The notes beneath the pieces were generated by a model. That model saw only the letters and a program-made list of their open reading frames with translations, had not been told where the DNA came from and ran no database searches. From assembly GCA_963700895.1 (NCBI GenBank), contig CAVOZI010000002.1:1-64000 (forward strand): a stretch of 64,000 nt of DNA, read 5' to 3'. Numbering within the stretch: position 1 is the first letter of the stretch; each line of letters starts with the position of its first letter. Positions 33,011 to 41,772 of the stretch are shown here, piece after piece. A program made the translations under genes and the position numbers. This DNA is from Anderseniella sp963700895 (GTDB lineage Bacteria > Pseudomonadota > Alphaproteobacteria > Rhizobiales > Aestuariivirgaceae).

Positions 33011-34606
33011 TTACAGGTTGTTCAGTCTACAAATTAAAATACCTGCAGTAAGAACCACCGCAAGGAGAACGAACAGGCCATCCCCGATGCGAGCGTAGAG
33101 CGTGCCGTCAAGCAGCGCGGGAAGCCTGGCATCAAGGACCGCCGACTCGAACAGCGGCAAGCTGGCGCGGATGCGGCCTGTCGCATCAATCATGGCCGAT
33201 ATTCCGGTATTCGCAGCGCGTATCATCGGCACACCCTGCTCAATGGCGCGAAACCTGGCTTGGGTGAGGTGTTGATGTGGACCCCCGGAAGTGCCAAACC
33301 AGGCATCATTGGTAACGTTTACCAACAGTTCCGGCCTTTGCTTTCTGGGAAAACTGCGCGGGAAAACAGCTTCGTAGCAGATGGAACCTGCAAAAGGCGG
33401 GAGTCCCGGCACCGCCACCAGCCTGTCGGCTTCACCTTCGGAAAAGCCTTGCGGAAGGCGGGCAAGCTGCCGGATGCCCAGCGGTTCGAGCACGACGGGG
33501 AAGGGCAGGAACTCACCGAACGGCACCAGTCGCACCTTGTCATGACGGCCCAGTATCCGGCCAGCTTGGCCAAGAACCAGCAGGCTGTTGTAGATTCGTG
33601 TTGCTCCGCCCGGTTCAACGACGCGATGCAACCCTCCGGTGAGGAGAAGACTGCCTTCCGGCAACAGGCCGGCAATCTGCTCGCGCAGGGCATCCTCCTC
33701 ACCGAGCAGCAGAGGCAATGCGCTTTCCGGCCATACCACCAGGGGTGGCACCGGCTGTTGCCCAGGCCAGGGCCGGGCGGTCATTTCCAGGTAGGCGTCA
33801 ACGATCTGCTGCCGGCGTTCGCGGTCCCACTTGATGTTCTGCGGAATGCTGGGCTGGACGATCCGTACAACCTGCTGGCTGCTGCCCGATTGCTGCAGCT
33901 GGTCGAGTTCTTCGTAACCGGCAATGCGGTTTACTCCCCACGCGTGAAGTCCCAGCGTCACAGACAGGACGATGGCTGCATAGACTGCTGCGGGCATCCC
34001 CCGTATTGGCGAATTCTCGCCTGGCTGCCAAAACGCTGTCGGAGCAGCCGCAACCAGCAACACAAGCAGGGTCAGCGCGTAAATGCCGCCAAGGCTGGCT
34101 GACTGCGACAGCCCTTCCAGTGAACTGACCGCATAGCCGGGCAGGTTCCAGGGAAATCCGGTTAGCAGGTTGCCACGCAGCCACTCTGCAAGGGCGAGGA
34201 GGCAGGCCAGCAGCACCACCCGGCGCCAACCTTTGTCCCAGAACCTGGCTGCGACGCCACATGCAAGTCCCCAGTAAAGGGCAAGATAGGCAGGCAAACC
34301 CGCCACCGCGAAGGGAATGAGCGCCGCGAACTTTTCCGGCTCCACACGAAAGGCCTCGGAAATCCACCAGAGCGATGGCACGAAGTAACCGAAGCCAAAA
34401 CTCCAGCCGACGGCAAACCCGCGGACGAACGACTTGCGTGTGCCTGCACCATCAACCAGCCAGACCAGCACCGGCATGCATACCAGCAGCAAGGGCCAAA
34501 TATTGAATGGCGGAAGGGAAAGGCTTGCAACGGCGCCGGTCAGGGCAGCAGCCAGGCTGGCTGCGGCGGTGGAGCGATGCAGCAGAGGTCTGGCGCTTGC
34601 GTTCAA
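33011..34606 (-). CDS. lnt: Apolipoprotein N-acyltransferase
   Basis: Inner-membrane enzyme adding the third acyl chain to lipoproteins. 531 residues: several N-terminal membrane helices, then a periplasmic nitrilase-like domain with the catalytic triad visible as Glu in VVWPESALPLLL, Lys in HDKVRLVPFGEFLPF and Cys in AGSICYEAVFP, and a C-terminal membrane helix (DGLFVLLAVVLTAGILI). I place the start at TTG 34606, which has GGGGGAGG upstream; the open frame upstream of it overlaps corC and does not look like Lnt. Neighbours corC, ybeY and phoH form the common lnt cluster. Confidence 0.95.
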   Translation of the reverse strand: MNASARPLLHRSTAAASLAAALTGAVASLSLPPFNIWPLLLVCMPVLVWLVDGAGTRKSFVRGFAVGWSFGFGYFVPSLWWISEAFRVEPEKFAALIPFAVAGLPAYLALYWGLACGVAARFWDKGWRRVVLLACLLALAEWLRGNLLTGFPWNLPGYAVSSLEGLSQSASLGGIYALTLLVLLVAAAPTAFWQPGENSPIRGMPAAVYAAIVLSVTLGLHAWGVNRIAGYEELDQLQQSGSSQQVVRIVQPSIPQNIKWDRERRQQIVDAYLEMTARPWPGQQPVPPLVVWPESALPLLLGEEDALREQIAGLLPEGSLLLTGGLHRVVEPGGATRIYNSLLVLGQAGRILGRHDKVRLVPFGEFLPFPVVLEPLGIRQLARLPQGFSEGEADRLVAVPGLPPFAGSICYEAVFPRSFPRKQRPELLVNVTNDAWFGTSGGPHQHLTQARFRAIEQGVPMIRAANTGISAMIDATGRIRASLPLFESAVLDARLPALLDGTLYARIGDGLFVLLAVVLTAGILICRLNNL

Positions 34607-34664
34607 CTGAGCCTCCCCCGCCCTTGCCCGGCCCTGGTTGCAACGCCCCAGGGATCGCGTCCGG

Positions 34665-35723
34665 TCAGTGTGTGGTCTGCCGGTCACCCGCAGATGCAGT
34701 GCGGGCAGGCGCCTGATGAGCTGGACGGCCTGACGCCGGCTGGCGCGGGCCCTTGTGAATGGCAATGCGGCGAACCCGCCTCGGGTCTGCCGCCACGACC
34801 TCGAACTCGATACCTGCAGGATGACGGATCAGTTCGCCCCGAACCGGCACCCGGCCAAGCATGTGGAAGATGAGGCCGCCCAGCGTATCTGCTTCTTCCT
34901 CTTCTTCCTCCGACAGCAGTTCGAGACCGAGCAGCTCTTCTGCATCCTCGATCTCGTAGCGGGCGTCGGCGACCCACGAGGTTTCGGATACCTGGCTGAT
35001 CAGTTCGTCCTTCTCGTCATGCTCGTCGGCAATGTCGCCAACAATTTCCTCCACGAGATCTTCGATGGTCACGAGCCCGTCAGTACCACCATACTCATCG
35101 ACCACGACTGCCATGTGGCAGTGAGTGGACTGCATCTTGACCAGCAGGTCAGGGGCCGGCATCGATGGTGGCACATACAGCAGTTCACGCATGATGCCGA
35201 GCTCACCGACCTGGGTCTTGAGGTTTGATGCCGACAGCGACCAGCCGCCTGGCTGCTTGCTTCCCGCCTTGGGCGTACCCCCGCGCTTGCCCTTCGAATT
35301 CAGCCAGCCGAGGAAGTCCTTGATGTGCACCATGCCGACCGGCTCATCCAGCGTTTCCCTGTAAATCGGCAGGCGCGAATGACCGGCATCGAGAAAGTAC
35401 TCCAGCAGATCCGCCACTGTGCTCGAAGCTTCAACGGCAATGATCTCGGCGCGCGCCACCATCACATCATCGACGCGCAGATCGGAAAACTCGATGAGAT
35501 TGAGCATCATCGACTTGGCGTCGGCGCGGAAGGTCGATGAGCCTTCCTCCTCGGCGTGACGGTCGAGAACGCCTTCAAGGCTTTCGCGCAACGTCTCGTC
35601 GCTCTTGCCAAAGCCAAACGCGCGCTTGAGGCGGGTGAATAGACCGGCGCCGTCCTGGCGTTGCGGTTCAAGGGTGGGGGTGCTGGCCCCGTTCCGGGGC
35701 TGGCTAGATTGGTCTTCGTCCAT
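34665..35723 (-). CDS. CorC/HlyC-family CBS-domain protein
   Basis: Cytoplasmic protein of 352 residues with an N-terminal variable stretch, paired CBS domains (VDDVMVARAEIIAVEASSTVADLL, LPIYRETLDEPVGMVHIKDFL, and CHMAVVVDEYGGTDGLVTIEDLVEEIVGDIADEHDE) and a C-terminal transporter-associated domain rich in Glu. It has no membrane segment, so it resembles E. coli CorC (YbeX), linked to Mg/Co efflux and ribosome biology, not the membrane-bound HlyC type. The ybeY-corC-lnt order is conserved. Confidence 0.9.
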   Translation of the reverse strand: MDEDQSSQPRNGASTPTLEPQRQDGAGLFTRLKRAFGFGKSDETLRESLEGVLDRHAEEEGSSTFRADAKSMMLNLIEFSDLRVDDVMVARAEIIAVEASSTVADLLEYFLDAGHSRLPIYRETLDEPVGMVHIKDFLGWLNSKGKRGGTPKAGSKQPGGWSLSASNLKTQVGELGIMRELLYVPPSMPAPDLLVKMQSTHCHMAVVVDEYGGTDGLVTIEDLVEEIVGDIADEHDEKDELISQVSETSWVADARYEIEDAEELLGLELLSEEEEEEADTLGGLIFHMLGRVPVRGELIRHPAGIEFEVVAADPRRVRRIAIHKGPRQPASGRPAHQAPARTASAGDRQTTH

Positions 35724-35793
35724 CAGGGCTGCCGGATCCTGATCCGGTACTCTCCTCTCTGTAAAAATTACCCGGAGGCCAGAACCTCAAGGC

Positions 35794-36264
35794 TCAGTCA
35801 TATGGGTTAGCAATACCCATTTTCGCAAGTATTTCTGTTTCAAGCCGCTCCATGCGGTCTGCCTCGGCCTCAACTTCGTGGTCGTAGCCCATTATGTGCA
35901 AGAAACCATGAACGACAAGATGGGTGAAGTGATCAGCCGGCGACCTTGACTGATCGGCAGCCTCGCGGGCCACGACACCCGCGGCAAGGATGATTTCTCC
36001 AAGCGGTTGCGGCTCGCCGGGGGGTACAATGATACCTGAAGCTGCCGGGAATGACAGCACATTGGTAGGATTTGGCTTGCCACGCCATTGCCCGTTCAGT
36101 TCGGCAACCTCTTCATCCGTTGCCAGCACGATGTCGAGCGCACTGCCGCCGAGTTCCTTGCCCAGAAACCTGGCGGCCGCATTTGCAGCACTGACTGCAA
36201 GTTTGCTGGCGTCAGGCAAAACCGCTGCCCAAACTTCCTCGTCGGCATCCACATTGATGATCAC
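35794..36264 (-). CDS. ybeY: Endoribonuclease YbeY
   Basis: Metal-dependent RNase for 16S 3'-end maturation and rRNA quality control. 156 residues with the zinc motif HGFLHIMGYDH (three His) and PTNVLSFP. It starts with GTG 36264, which overlaps the phoH stop as GTGA, implying translational coupling. Confidence 0.96.
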   Translation of the reverse strand: MIINVDADEEVWAAVLPDASKLAVSAANAAARFLGKELGGSALDIVLATDEEVAELNGQWRGKPNPTNVLSFPAASGIIVPPGEPQPLGEIILAAGVVAREAADQSRSPADHFTHLVVHGFLHIMGYDHEVEAEADRMERLETEILAKMGIANPYD

Positions 36265-37298
36265 GGCTTGCGCGGCCTGTCCGCAAGTTCCCAGCCGGCC
36301 CGGTCATAGGCATCGACGATCTTGGTGACCAACGGATGACGCACGATGTCGGCATTGGAGAATTTCACCTGGGAAATACCCTCGACACCCTTCAGGTAGT
36401 CAAGCGCCTGGGTCAGTCCGGAGGTGATGCCAGCAGGCAGATCGACCTGCGTCGGATCGCCGGTGATCACCATTCGCGAGCCCTCGCCCAGCCGGGTCAG
36501 AAACATCTTCATCTGTTGCTGCGTCGTGTTCTGGGCTTCATCCAGAATGATGAATGCGCGCGACAGCGTACGTCCGCGCATGAACGCCAGAGGCGCTATT
36601 TCTATGGTGTTGTCGGCGAGGCCCTTGACCACGGCTTCCGCCGGCATCACGTCGTAAAGCGCATCGTAAAGCGGGCGCAGGTAGGGATCGACCTTTTCCT
36701 TCATGTCGCCCGGCAGGAAGCCGAGACGCTCGCCTGCCTCGACAGCAGGCCGCGACAGGATGATGCGATCGACCTTTCCGGCCATCAGTTCGGCAGCCGC
36801 GCAGACGACGGCAAGGTAGGTCTTGCCAGTCCCCGCCGGACCGACGCCGAACACCAGTTCGTTTGCGGCAATGGCTTCGAGATAGATCTTCTGACCGGGC
36901 GAACGTGCCGTAACCACCTTGCGGCGGGTACGAATCGCGGCCACTTCGGGCTTGCCGGAACTGGACACCGGCATCGGCACCATGGCCATGCGTATGGCGC
37001 CTTCGACATCGCCGCGCCCCACCTCGATCCCTTCAAGAGCGCGTTCGTACAGGTCCACCAGAACCTGGCGGGCCATTTCCCTGCCGCCTTCGGTACCCTG
37101 GATGGCAACCTTGTTGCCACGCGGAGTAATGTCCACTCCGAGCCTGTCCTCGACAAGCAACAGATGCTCATCATGCTCGCCAAAGACCAGCATCAGCATG
37201 CGGTTGTCATCGAAGCTCAAGGTGGTGGTGCCGAGGGCGGGTGCGGGACGGGGTTGCCGTTGTGCAGCGGACTTTGACTGAAGGGTGCGTGGGCTCAA
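36261..37298 (-). CDS. phoH: PhoH-like ATPase
   Basis: P-loop ATPase of unknown precise role in RNA metabolism, 345 residues. Walker A is GPAGTGKTYLAV, and RAFIILDEAQNTT is Walker B; GDPTQVDLP follows. It apparently starts at TTG 37298 (AGGAG about ten bases upstream). It overlaps ybeY by 4 bp and follows miaB by 45 bp. Confidence 0.93.
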   Translation of the reverse strand: MSPRTLQSKSAAQRQPRPAPALGTTTLSFDDNRMLMLVFGEHDEHLLLVEDRLGVDITPRGNKVAIQGTEGGREMARQVLVDLYERALEGIEVGRGDVEGAIRMAMVPMPVSSSGKPEVAAIRTRRKVVTARSPGQKIYLEAIAANELVFGVGPAGTGKTYLAVVCAAAELMAGKVDRIILSRPAVEAGERLGFLPGDMKEKVDPYLRPLYDALYDVMPAEAVVKGLADNTIEIAPLAFMRGRTLSRAFIILDEAQNTTQQQMKMFLTRLGEGSRMVITGDPTQVDLPAGITSGLTQALDYLKGVEGISQVKFSNADIVRHPLVTKIVDAYDRAGWELADRPRKP

Positions 37299-37343
37299 AG
37301 GGCCGGGACTCCTGATTCGCTGATAGCGCGCATTCGAATCACA

Positions 37344-38729
37344 TCATAAAGCGGTTCGTGCATCAACCATGTGACCGGTCAATGAATTGGGGCCTGTTGC
37401 GGTAATTTCAACCCTGACGTTGTCACCAACATTGCGATTGCCCGCGTCGAGGAACACCGACTGGAGATAGGGCGAGCGGCCAACGAGCTGGCCCGGCTTG
37501 CGGCCCGGCTTCTCCAGAAGCACGTCCAGCGTCCGGCCAACGCAGGCCGCGTTGAAGGCCGCCTGTTGCTCAAGGAGCAATGCCTGCAAGCGGGCAAGGC
37601 GCTCAGACTTCACATCTTCAGGCAGCTGAGCATCGTGCCCCGCCGCTGGTGTGCCCGGGCGCGGCGAGTACTTGAACGAGAACGCCTGTGCGAAGGTCAC
37701 CTCGCGCACCAGCTGCATCGTCTCCTCGAAATCCGCGTCCGTCTCACCCGGGAAGCCGACGATGAAGTCGGAAGACATAGCGATGTCGGGCCGGGCCTGA
37801 CGGATACGGGCCACCAGTTCCACATAGCTTGCCGCCGTATGCTTGCGGTTCATCGCTTTCAGCATCCGGTCAGAGCCGGACTGGACCGGCAGGTGCAGGT
37901 ACGGCATGACCTTCGGATTCTGGCCGTGGGCCGCAATCAGCGCCGCGTCCATGTCACGCGGGTGGCTGGTGGTGTAGCGCAACCGCAGCAGACCCTCGAT
38001 AGCCGACAGTTCATCCAGCAGATGACCCAGCGACCAGGCATTGCCGCCCAGGCCCTCGCCATGCCAGGCGTTGACGTTCTGGCCGAGCAGCGTGATTTCA
38101 CGGACACCCGCCTCCACCAGCTGGCGCGCCTCGGCGACAATGCGGGCGGCAGGCCGGGAGAACTCCGCGCCCCTTGTGTACGGGACGACGCAGAACGTGC
38201 AGAACTTGTCACAACCCTCCTGTACGGTGAGAAATGCGGCGACCCCCCGCTTCAGCGGCGTGGCAGTGGATGGAGCATCGAGCGCATCGAACTTCTCGTT
38301 GGCGGGAAACTCGGTTTCAATCACCGCAGCACCGGTCCTGGCGTGCTGGTCCAGCAGGGCTGGCAGCCGGTGATAGGTCTGCGGGCCGAACACCAGATCG
38401 ACGACGGGGGCGCGACGCACGATTTCCTCGCCCTCGGCCTGCGCGACGCAACCGGCCACCGCGATCTTGAGGGCACCGCCGGTGCTTTCCTTCAGGCGGC
38501 GCAAACGGCCAAGTTCGGAATAGACCTTCTCGGCGGCTTTTTCGCGGATGTGACAGGTGTTCAGAATGACGAGATCTGCATCATCTGCTGTTTCGGTGAC
38601 GGCATAGCCGCGCTCACCCAGCACTTCACCCATGCGCTGACTGTCGTACACGTTCATCTGGCAGCCATAGGTCTTGATAAAGACCTTGCGCTGGTTGCTG
38701 CCGACCGTGGCGGCAGATGCTTCGCTCAT
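37344..38729 (-). CDS. miaB: tRNA-2-methylthio-N6-dimethylallyladenosine synthase MiaB
   Basis: Radical SAM methylthiotransferase acting on A37 of tRNAs. About 461 residues: the N-terminal Fe-S domain has three cysteines (TYGCQMN, NTCHIREKA, AVAGCVAQ); the radical-SAM triad is in EGCDKFCTFCVVPYTRG; a C-terminal TRAM domain follows. ATG 38729 has GGAG eight bases upstream. It lies just after tsaB-rimI, whose product makes another A37 modification. Confidence 0.96.
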   Translation of the reverse strand: MSEASAATVGSNQRKVFIKTYGCQMNVYDSQRMGEVLGERGYAVTETADDADLVILNTCHIREKAAEKVYSELGRLRRLKESTGGALKIAVAGCVAQAEGEEIVRRAPVVDLVFGPQTYHRLPALLDQHARTGAAVIETEFPANEKFDALDAPSTATPLKRGVAAFLTVQEGCDKFCTFCVVPYTRGAEFSRPAARIVAEARQLVEAGVREITLLGQNVNAWHGEGLGGNAWSLGHLLDELSAIEGLLRLRYTTSHPRDMDAALIAAHGQNPKVMPYLHLPVQSGSDRMLKAMNRKHTAASYVELVARIRQARPDIAMSSDFIVGFPGETDADFEETMQLVREVTFAQAFSFKYSPRPGTPAAGHDAQLPEDVKSERLARLQALLLEQQAAFNAACVGRTLDVLLEKPGRKPGQLVGRSPYLQSVFLDAGNRNVGDNVRVEITATGPNSLTGHMVDARTAL

Positions 38730-38790
38730 GCTGCGGCTCCATTCGGGGTTTGCCGAGGCTATAATCATATTGCACGTCCCAGACAACCTG

Positions 38791-39918
38791 TCACAGGTCC
38801 AGTCGTGCCGTTACGGCGTCACAGGCAGAGCCACCGGAACGGCGATAATAGTTCTTGCGCCGCCCCGTTGAGCGAAACCCGTGCCGCGCATAAAGCTGCG
38901 CTGCGGCTGCATTGTCTGCGGCATACTCGATGAACATCCAGGCAGCCCCGGAAGAACGGGCCATGCGTGAAAGATGGTCCAGCAGCGCCTTGCCAACACC
39001 GCGCCTGCGCATCGGCGGCAGCACAGCGATGGTCAGTATCTCCATTTCGTCGGCGGCCTGGCGCGCCAGCGCGAAGCCACAGGGTTCGCCTTGGCCATCA
39101 GCACCTGATGTTGCCAGAAATCCGATACAGCCCGGCATTGAAAGTAGCGCCGCCATGGCTTTCTCGTCCCATGGATCATCAAAACCTGCAGCATGGATTG
39201 CAGCCAGCATGGCCGCATGTTCAACCCCAACATGATGTATGGAAACAGCCGCCGCCTGGTGGCGCACAAGTGGTGCCTGAGACTTGGCGTCCGGCTCCCG
39301 CAGATAGAATGGCGCAGGTACTGCCAATGCAGGATCAGCCTCCGCTGCGAGCCTTGCGAGCTGTGAGATATCGGGATTGGCCGTCGCGCTTCCTGTCTCA
39401 AGGCCATCGGGCAGCTGCAACAGGCTGACACCTGAGCCAACAGCAACGCCCTTTGCTCCCGCAAGAGCGTTTTCGGCTGCAGCGATGCCAAGAACGCTTG
39501 CCTCGCCCAGCGGCGCGCCCAGTGCGTCAGAACCTTGCAGATAAACCTCGCCGCGCCGCGCGTCCTGGATCACCCAGACATCACCTTTTGCCCCGGTTGC
39601 ACGGGCGCTGGCTGAAAGCGTCTGGAAAGTCGTTATGGATACCGCAGGGACTCCAAGCACCAGTGCAAGGCCACGAACAAATGCCAGCCCGATGCGAACC
39701 CCGGTAAAGGTTCCAGGACCGGAGCAGGCAGCCACGCGCTCTACCTGCACAATTGGGATGCCTGCAGTTGCCAGCGCCTCGGTCACCATTGACGGCAGAC
39801 GTTCGGCGTGGCCCTGACGCATGGGCTCGCTGATAGAGGCCAGCACCTTCTCTGCCCCGCCATCGTACACGCACACGGAACAGGCAGAGTGCGCTGTATC
39901 AAGGGCAAGGATGATCAT
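38791..39918 (-). CDS. Fused TsaB (t6A synthesis) and RimI-type acetyltransferase
   Basis: One 375-residue frame contains two normally separate proteins. Residues 1-219 are TsaB, a non-catalytic partner of TsaD in making threonylcarbamoyl-adenosine 37 of tRNA (MIILALDTAHSACSV, AACSGPGTFTGVRIGLAFVRGLAL, FYLREPDAK). After a short Ala-rich linker, residues about 229-375 are a GNAT acetyltransferase like RimI, with acetyl-CoA motif VLPPMRRRGVGKALLDHL and GFRSTGRRKNYY. tsaB and rimI are usually adjacent genes. A base error could have created the fusion, but no stop codon or extra start is visible in the linker. Confidence 0.85.
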   Translation of the reverse strand: MIILALDTAHSACSVCVYDGGAEKVLASISEPMRQGHAERLPSMVTEALATAGIPIVQVERVAACSGPGTFTGVRIGLAFVRGLALVLGVPAVSITTFQTLSASARATGAKGDVWVIQDARRGEVYLQGSDALGAPLGEASVLGIAAAENALAGAKGVAVGSGVSLLQLPDGLETGSATANPDISQLARLAAEADPALAVPAPFYLREPDAKSQAPLVRHQAAAVSIHHVGVEHAAMLAAIHAAGFDDPWDEKAMAALLSMPGCIGFLATSGADGQGEPCGFALARQAADEMEILTIAVLPPMRRRGVGKALLDHLSRMARSSGAAWMFIEYAADNAAAAQLYARHGFRSTGRRKNYYRRSGGSACDAVTARLDL

Positions 39919-39976
39919 CGGTAATTCCGGCGTTCCCTTGCAGATCCGGTCTGGGTGCCGCGATCAGACAGGGCTT

Positions 39977-39993
39977 GCCCAGTCAGACTGGGC
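39977..39993. repeat. Hairpin spanning the nfu stop codon
   Basis: GCCCAGT (39977-39983) and ACTGGGC (39987-39993) flank three bases, and the nfu stop lies in the centre. No T-run follows, so an mRNA stability or processing role is more likely than termination. Confidence 0.4.
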
Positions 39994-40540
39994 GCACTTC
40001 ACTGACTTCGGGAATGAAATGCCGCAGAAGGTTCTCGATGCCGTGCTTGAGCGTGGCGGTGGAACTGGGGCAGCCAGCGCATGCGCCCTTCATGTGGAGA
40101 TATACGATACCTTCACGGAAGCCATGGAAGGTAATGTCGCCGCCATCTTGGGCCACAGCCGGGCGTACCCGGGTGTCCAGCAGCTCCTTGATGGTGGTAA
40201 CGATCTGCTCGTCTGCTTCGGCATAGTCACCGCCGCCATCGATTGCTTCGCCCTCGTCGGCGCGGATAACCGGAGCACCCGACATGTAGTGTTCCATGAT
40301 GGCGCCAAGAATGGCCGGCTTGAGGTGCTGCCATTCTCCAGCAGCCTTGGTCACCGTAATAAAGTCGGCGCCAAGGAAAACACCTTCCACTCCGTCGATC
40401 GCGAACAGCCGTTCAGCGAGCGGCGAAATGGTCGCCTCGCCTGCGGAACGGAAGTCGCGCGGATCACCGTCGATGACGGACTTGCCGGGAATGAACTTTA
40501 GCGTGCTTGGGTTCGGCGTAGCTTCGGTCTGAATGAACAT
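39983..40540 (-). CDS. NifU/NfuA-type iron-sulfur cluster scaffold
   Basis: Fe-S carrier of 185 residues. The N-terminal Nfu-N domain reads MFIQTEATPNPSTLKFIPG; the C-terminal NifU-like domain carries the cluster-binding CxxC in HMKGACAGCPSSTATLKHGIE. Start ATG 40540 with GGAGG upstream. An ICE-like palindrome overlaps the likely promoter, which would suit Irr control. It lies between trpS and tsaB-rimI on the same strand. Confidence 0.92.
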   Translation of the reverse strand: MFIQTEATPNPSTLKFIPGKSVIDGDPRDFRSAGEATISPLAERLFAIDGVEGVFLGADFITVTKAAGEWQHLKPAILGAIMEHYMSGAPVIRADEGEAIDGGGDYAEADEQIVTTIKELLDTRVRPAVAQDGGDITFHGFREGIVYLHMKGACAGCPSSTATLKHGIENLLRHFIPEVSEVRPV

Positions 40541-40593
40541 CGTCAAAGGCCTCCTTGTGCGGTCTGTGCGCGCCGCCAATCTCTTGAGGTCTA

Positions 40594-40622
40594 CATATAG
40601 TGTTTTCTGGAATAATTCCAGA
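40594..40622 (-). promoter_or_regulatory. ICE-like palindrome overlapping the nfu promoter
   Basis: A 17-bp palindrome (40606-40622; arms TCTGGAAT and ATTCCAGA around one base) lies directly before a TATATG -10 (40599-40594). It resembles the Irr iron control element TTTAGAA-N3-TTCTAAA, with symmetric differences at two positions per arm. The -35 would fall inside the palindrome. Confidence 0.45.
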
Positions 40623-40646
40623 CTTTGGCAGTCAACTTTTCATTTA

Positions 40647-41693
40647 TCAGCCCACGAAGCCGATAATCCGGCGCACATCATCCATGATCGGGGCCGCAAT
40701 GGCACGCGCCTGATCAGATCCGTCCTTCAAAACGGCGTCGATGTGGCCGGGGTCAGCCATCAACCGCTGCATCTCGCCGGCAATCGGCGAAAGCCTGTCG
40801 ACGGCAAGATCGGCGAGGTCCTGCTTGAGTCTCGAAAACTGCTGACCGGCAAACTGAGCGATCACGTCCTCGATGGCAACTTCCGACAAGGCCGCATAAA
40901 TGCCGAGCAGGTTTGCCGCTTCAGGGCGGCCGGCAAGTCCGTCCTTGCTGTCCGGCAACGCGTCTGGATCGGTCTTGGCCTTGCGTATCTTCTTGGCGAT
41001 GGTGTCGGCATCGTCGGTCAGATTGATCCGCGACAGATCGGATGGGTCAGACTTTGACATCTTCGACTGACCGTCGCGCAGCGACATGACCCGGGTCGCG
41101 GGACCAACGATCAACGGTTCGGGCAAGGGGAAGAAGGCATCGCCGAATCCGGCTTCGGCAATGCTGTCGGCAAAATCGATGTTGAATTTCTGGGCAATGT
41201 CCCGGGTCAGCTCCAGATGCTGCTTCTGGTCTTCGCCAACCGGCACGTGAGTGGCCTTGTAGGCGAGAATGTCGGCGGCCATCAGGTTCGGATAGGCGAA
41301 CAGGCCCACGGAAGCATTCTCCCGGTTCTTGCCCGCCTTCTCCTTGAACTGCGTCATGCGATTGAGCCAGCCAATGCGGGCGACGCAATTAAAGATCCAG
41401 GCCAGTTCGCCGTGCGCTGCAACCTGACTCTGGTTGAAGACAATGTGCTTCGTTGCATCGATACCGGCCGCCAGATAGGCCGCTGTCACTTCACGGGTTG
41501 AACGGGCCAGTGCCGCCGGTCCACCCCATACCGAGCGGTCCTGGGTAATCGCGTGCAGATCCACCACACAATAGATGCATTCGTGGGACTCCTGCATTTC
41601 GACAAAGCGCTTGATGGCGCCAAGATAGTTGCCGAGGTGCAGGTTGCCGGTGGGCTGGACACCGGAGAAGACACGCGGGATAAAACTGGACAT
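40647..41693 (-). CDS. trpS: Tryptophanyl-tRNA synthetase
   Basis: Class I aminoacyl-tRNA synthetase of 348 residues. HIGH-like motif in GVQPTGNLHLGNYLGA and KMSKS as MSKSDPSDLSR. Start ATG 41693. It follows murJ on the same strand, after 79 bp. Confidence 0.97.
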   Translation of the reverse strand: MSSFIPRVFSGVQPTGNLHLGNYLGAIKRFVEMQESHECIYCVVDLHAITQDRSVWGGPAALARSTREVTAAYLAAGIDATKHIVFNQSQVAAHGELAWIFNCVARIGWLNRMTQFKEKAGKNRENASVGLFAYPNLMAADILAYKATHVPVGEDQKQHLELTRDIAQKFNIDFADSIAEAGFGDAFFPLPEPLIVGPATRVMSLRDGQSKMSKSDPSDLSRINLTDDADTIAKKIRKAKTDPDALPDSKDGLAGRPEAANLLGIYAALSEVAIEDVIAQFAGQQFSRLKQDLADLAVDRLSPIAGEMQRLMADPGHIDAVLKDGSDQARAIAAPIMDDVRRIIGFVG

Positions 41694-41772
41694 CGGAAGG
41701 TCTGCCTGGGAGGTGGTTGTCAGTGGCTGGCTATATGCCGCAAGCGGCGCGGTCTGCCAAGCCCGCGAGCAG

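Noticed and set aside
33011..34765. Longer Lnt starting at 34765.
   Set aside because: It would overlap corC and adds an Arg-rich stretch unlike Lnt; TTG 34606 has a strong ribosome site.
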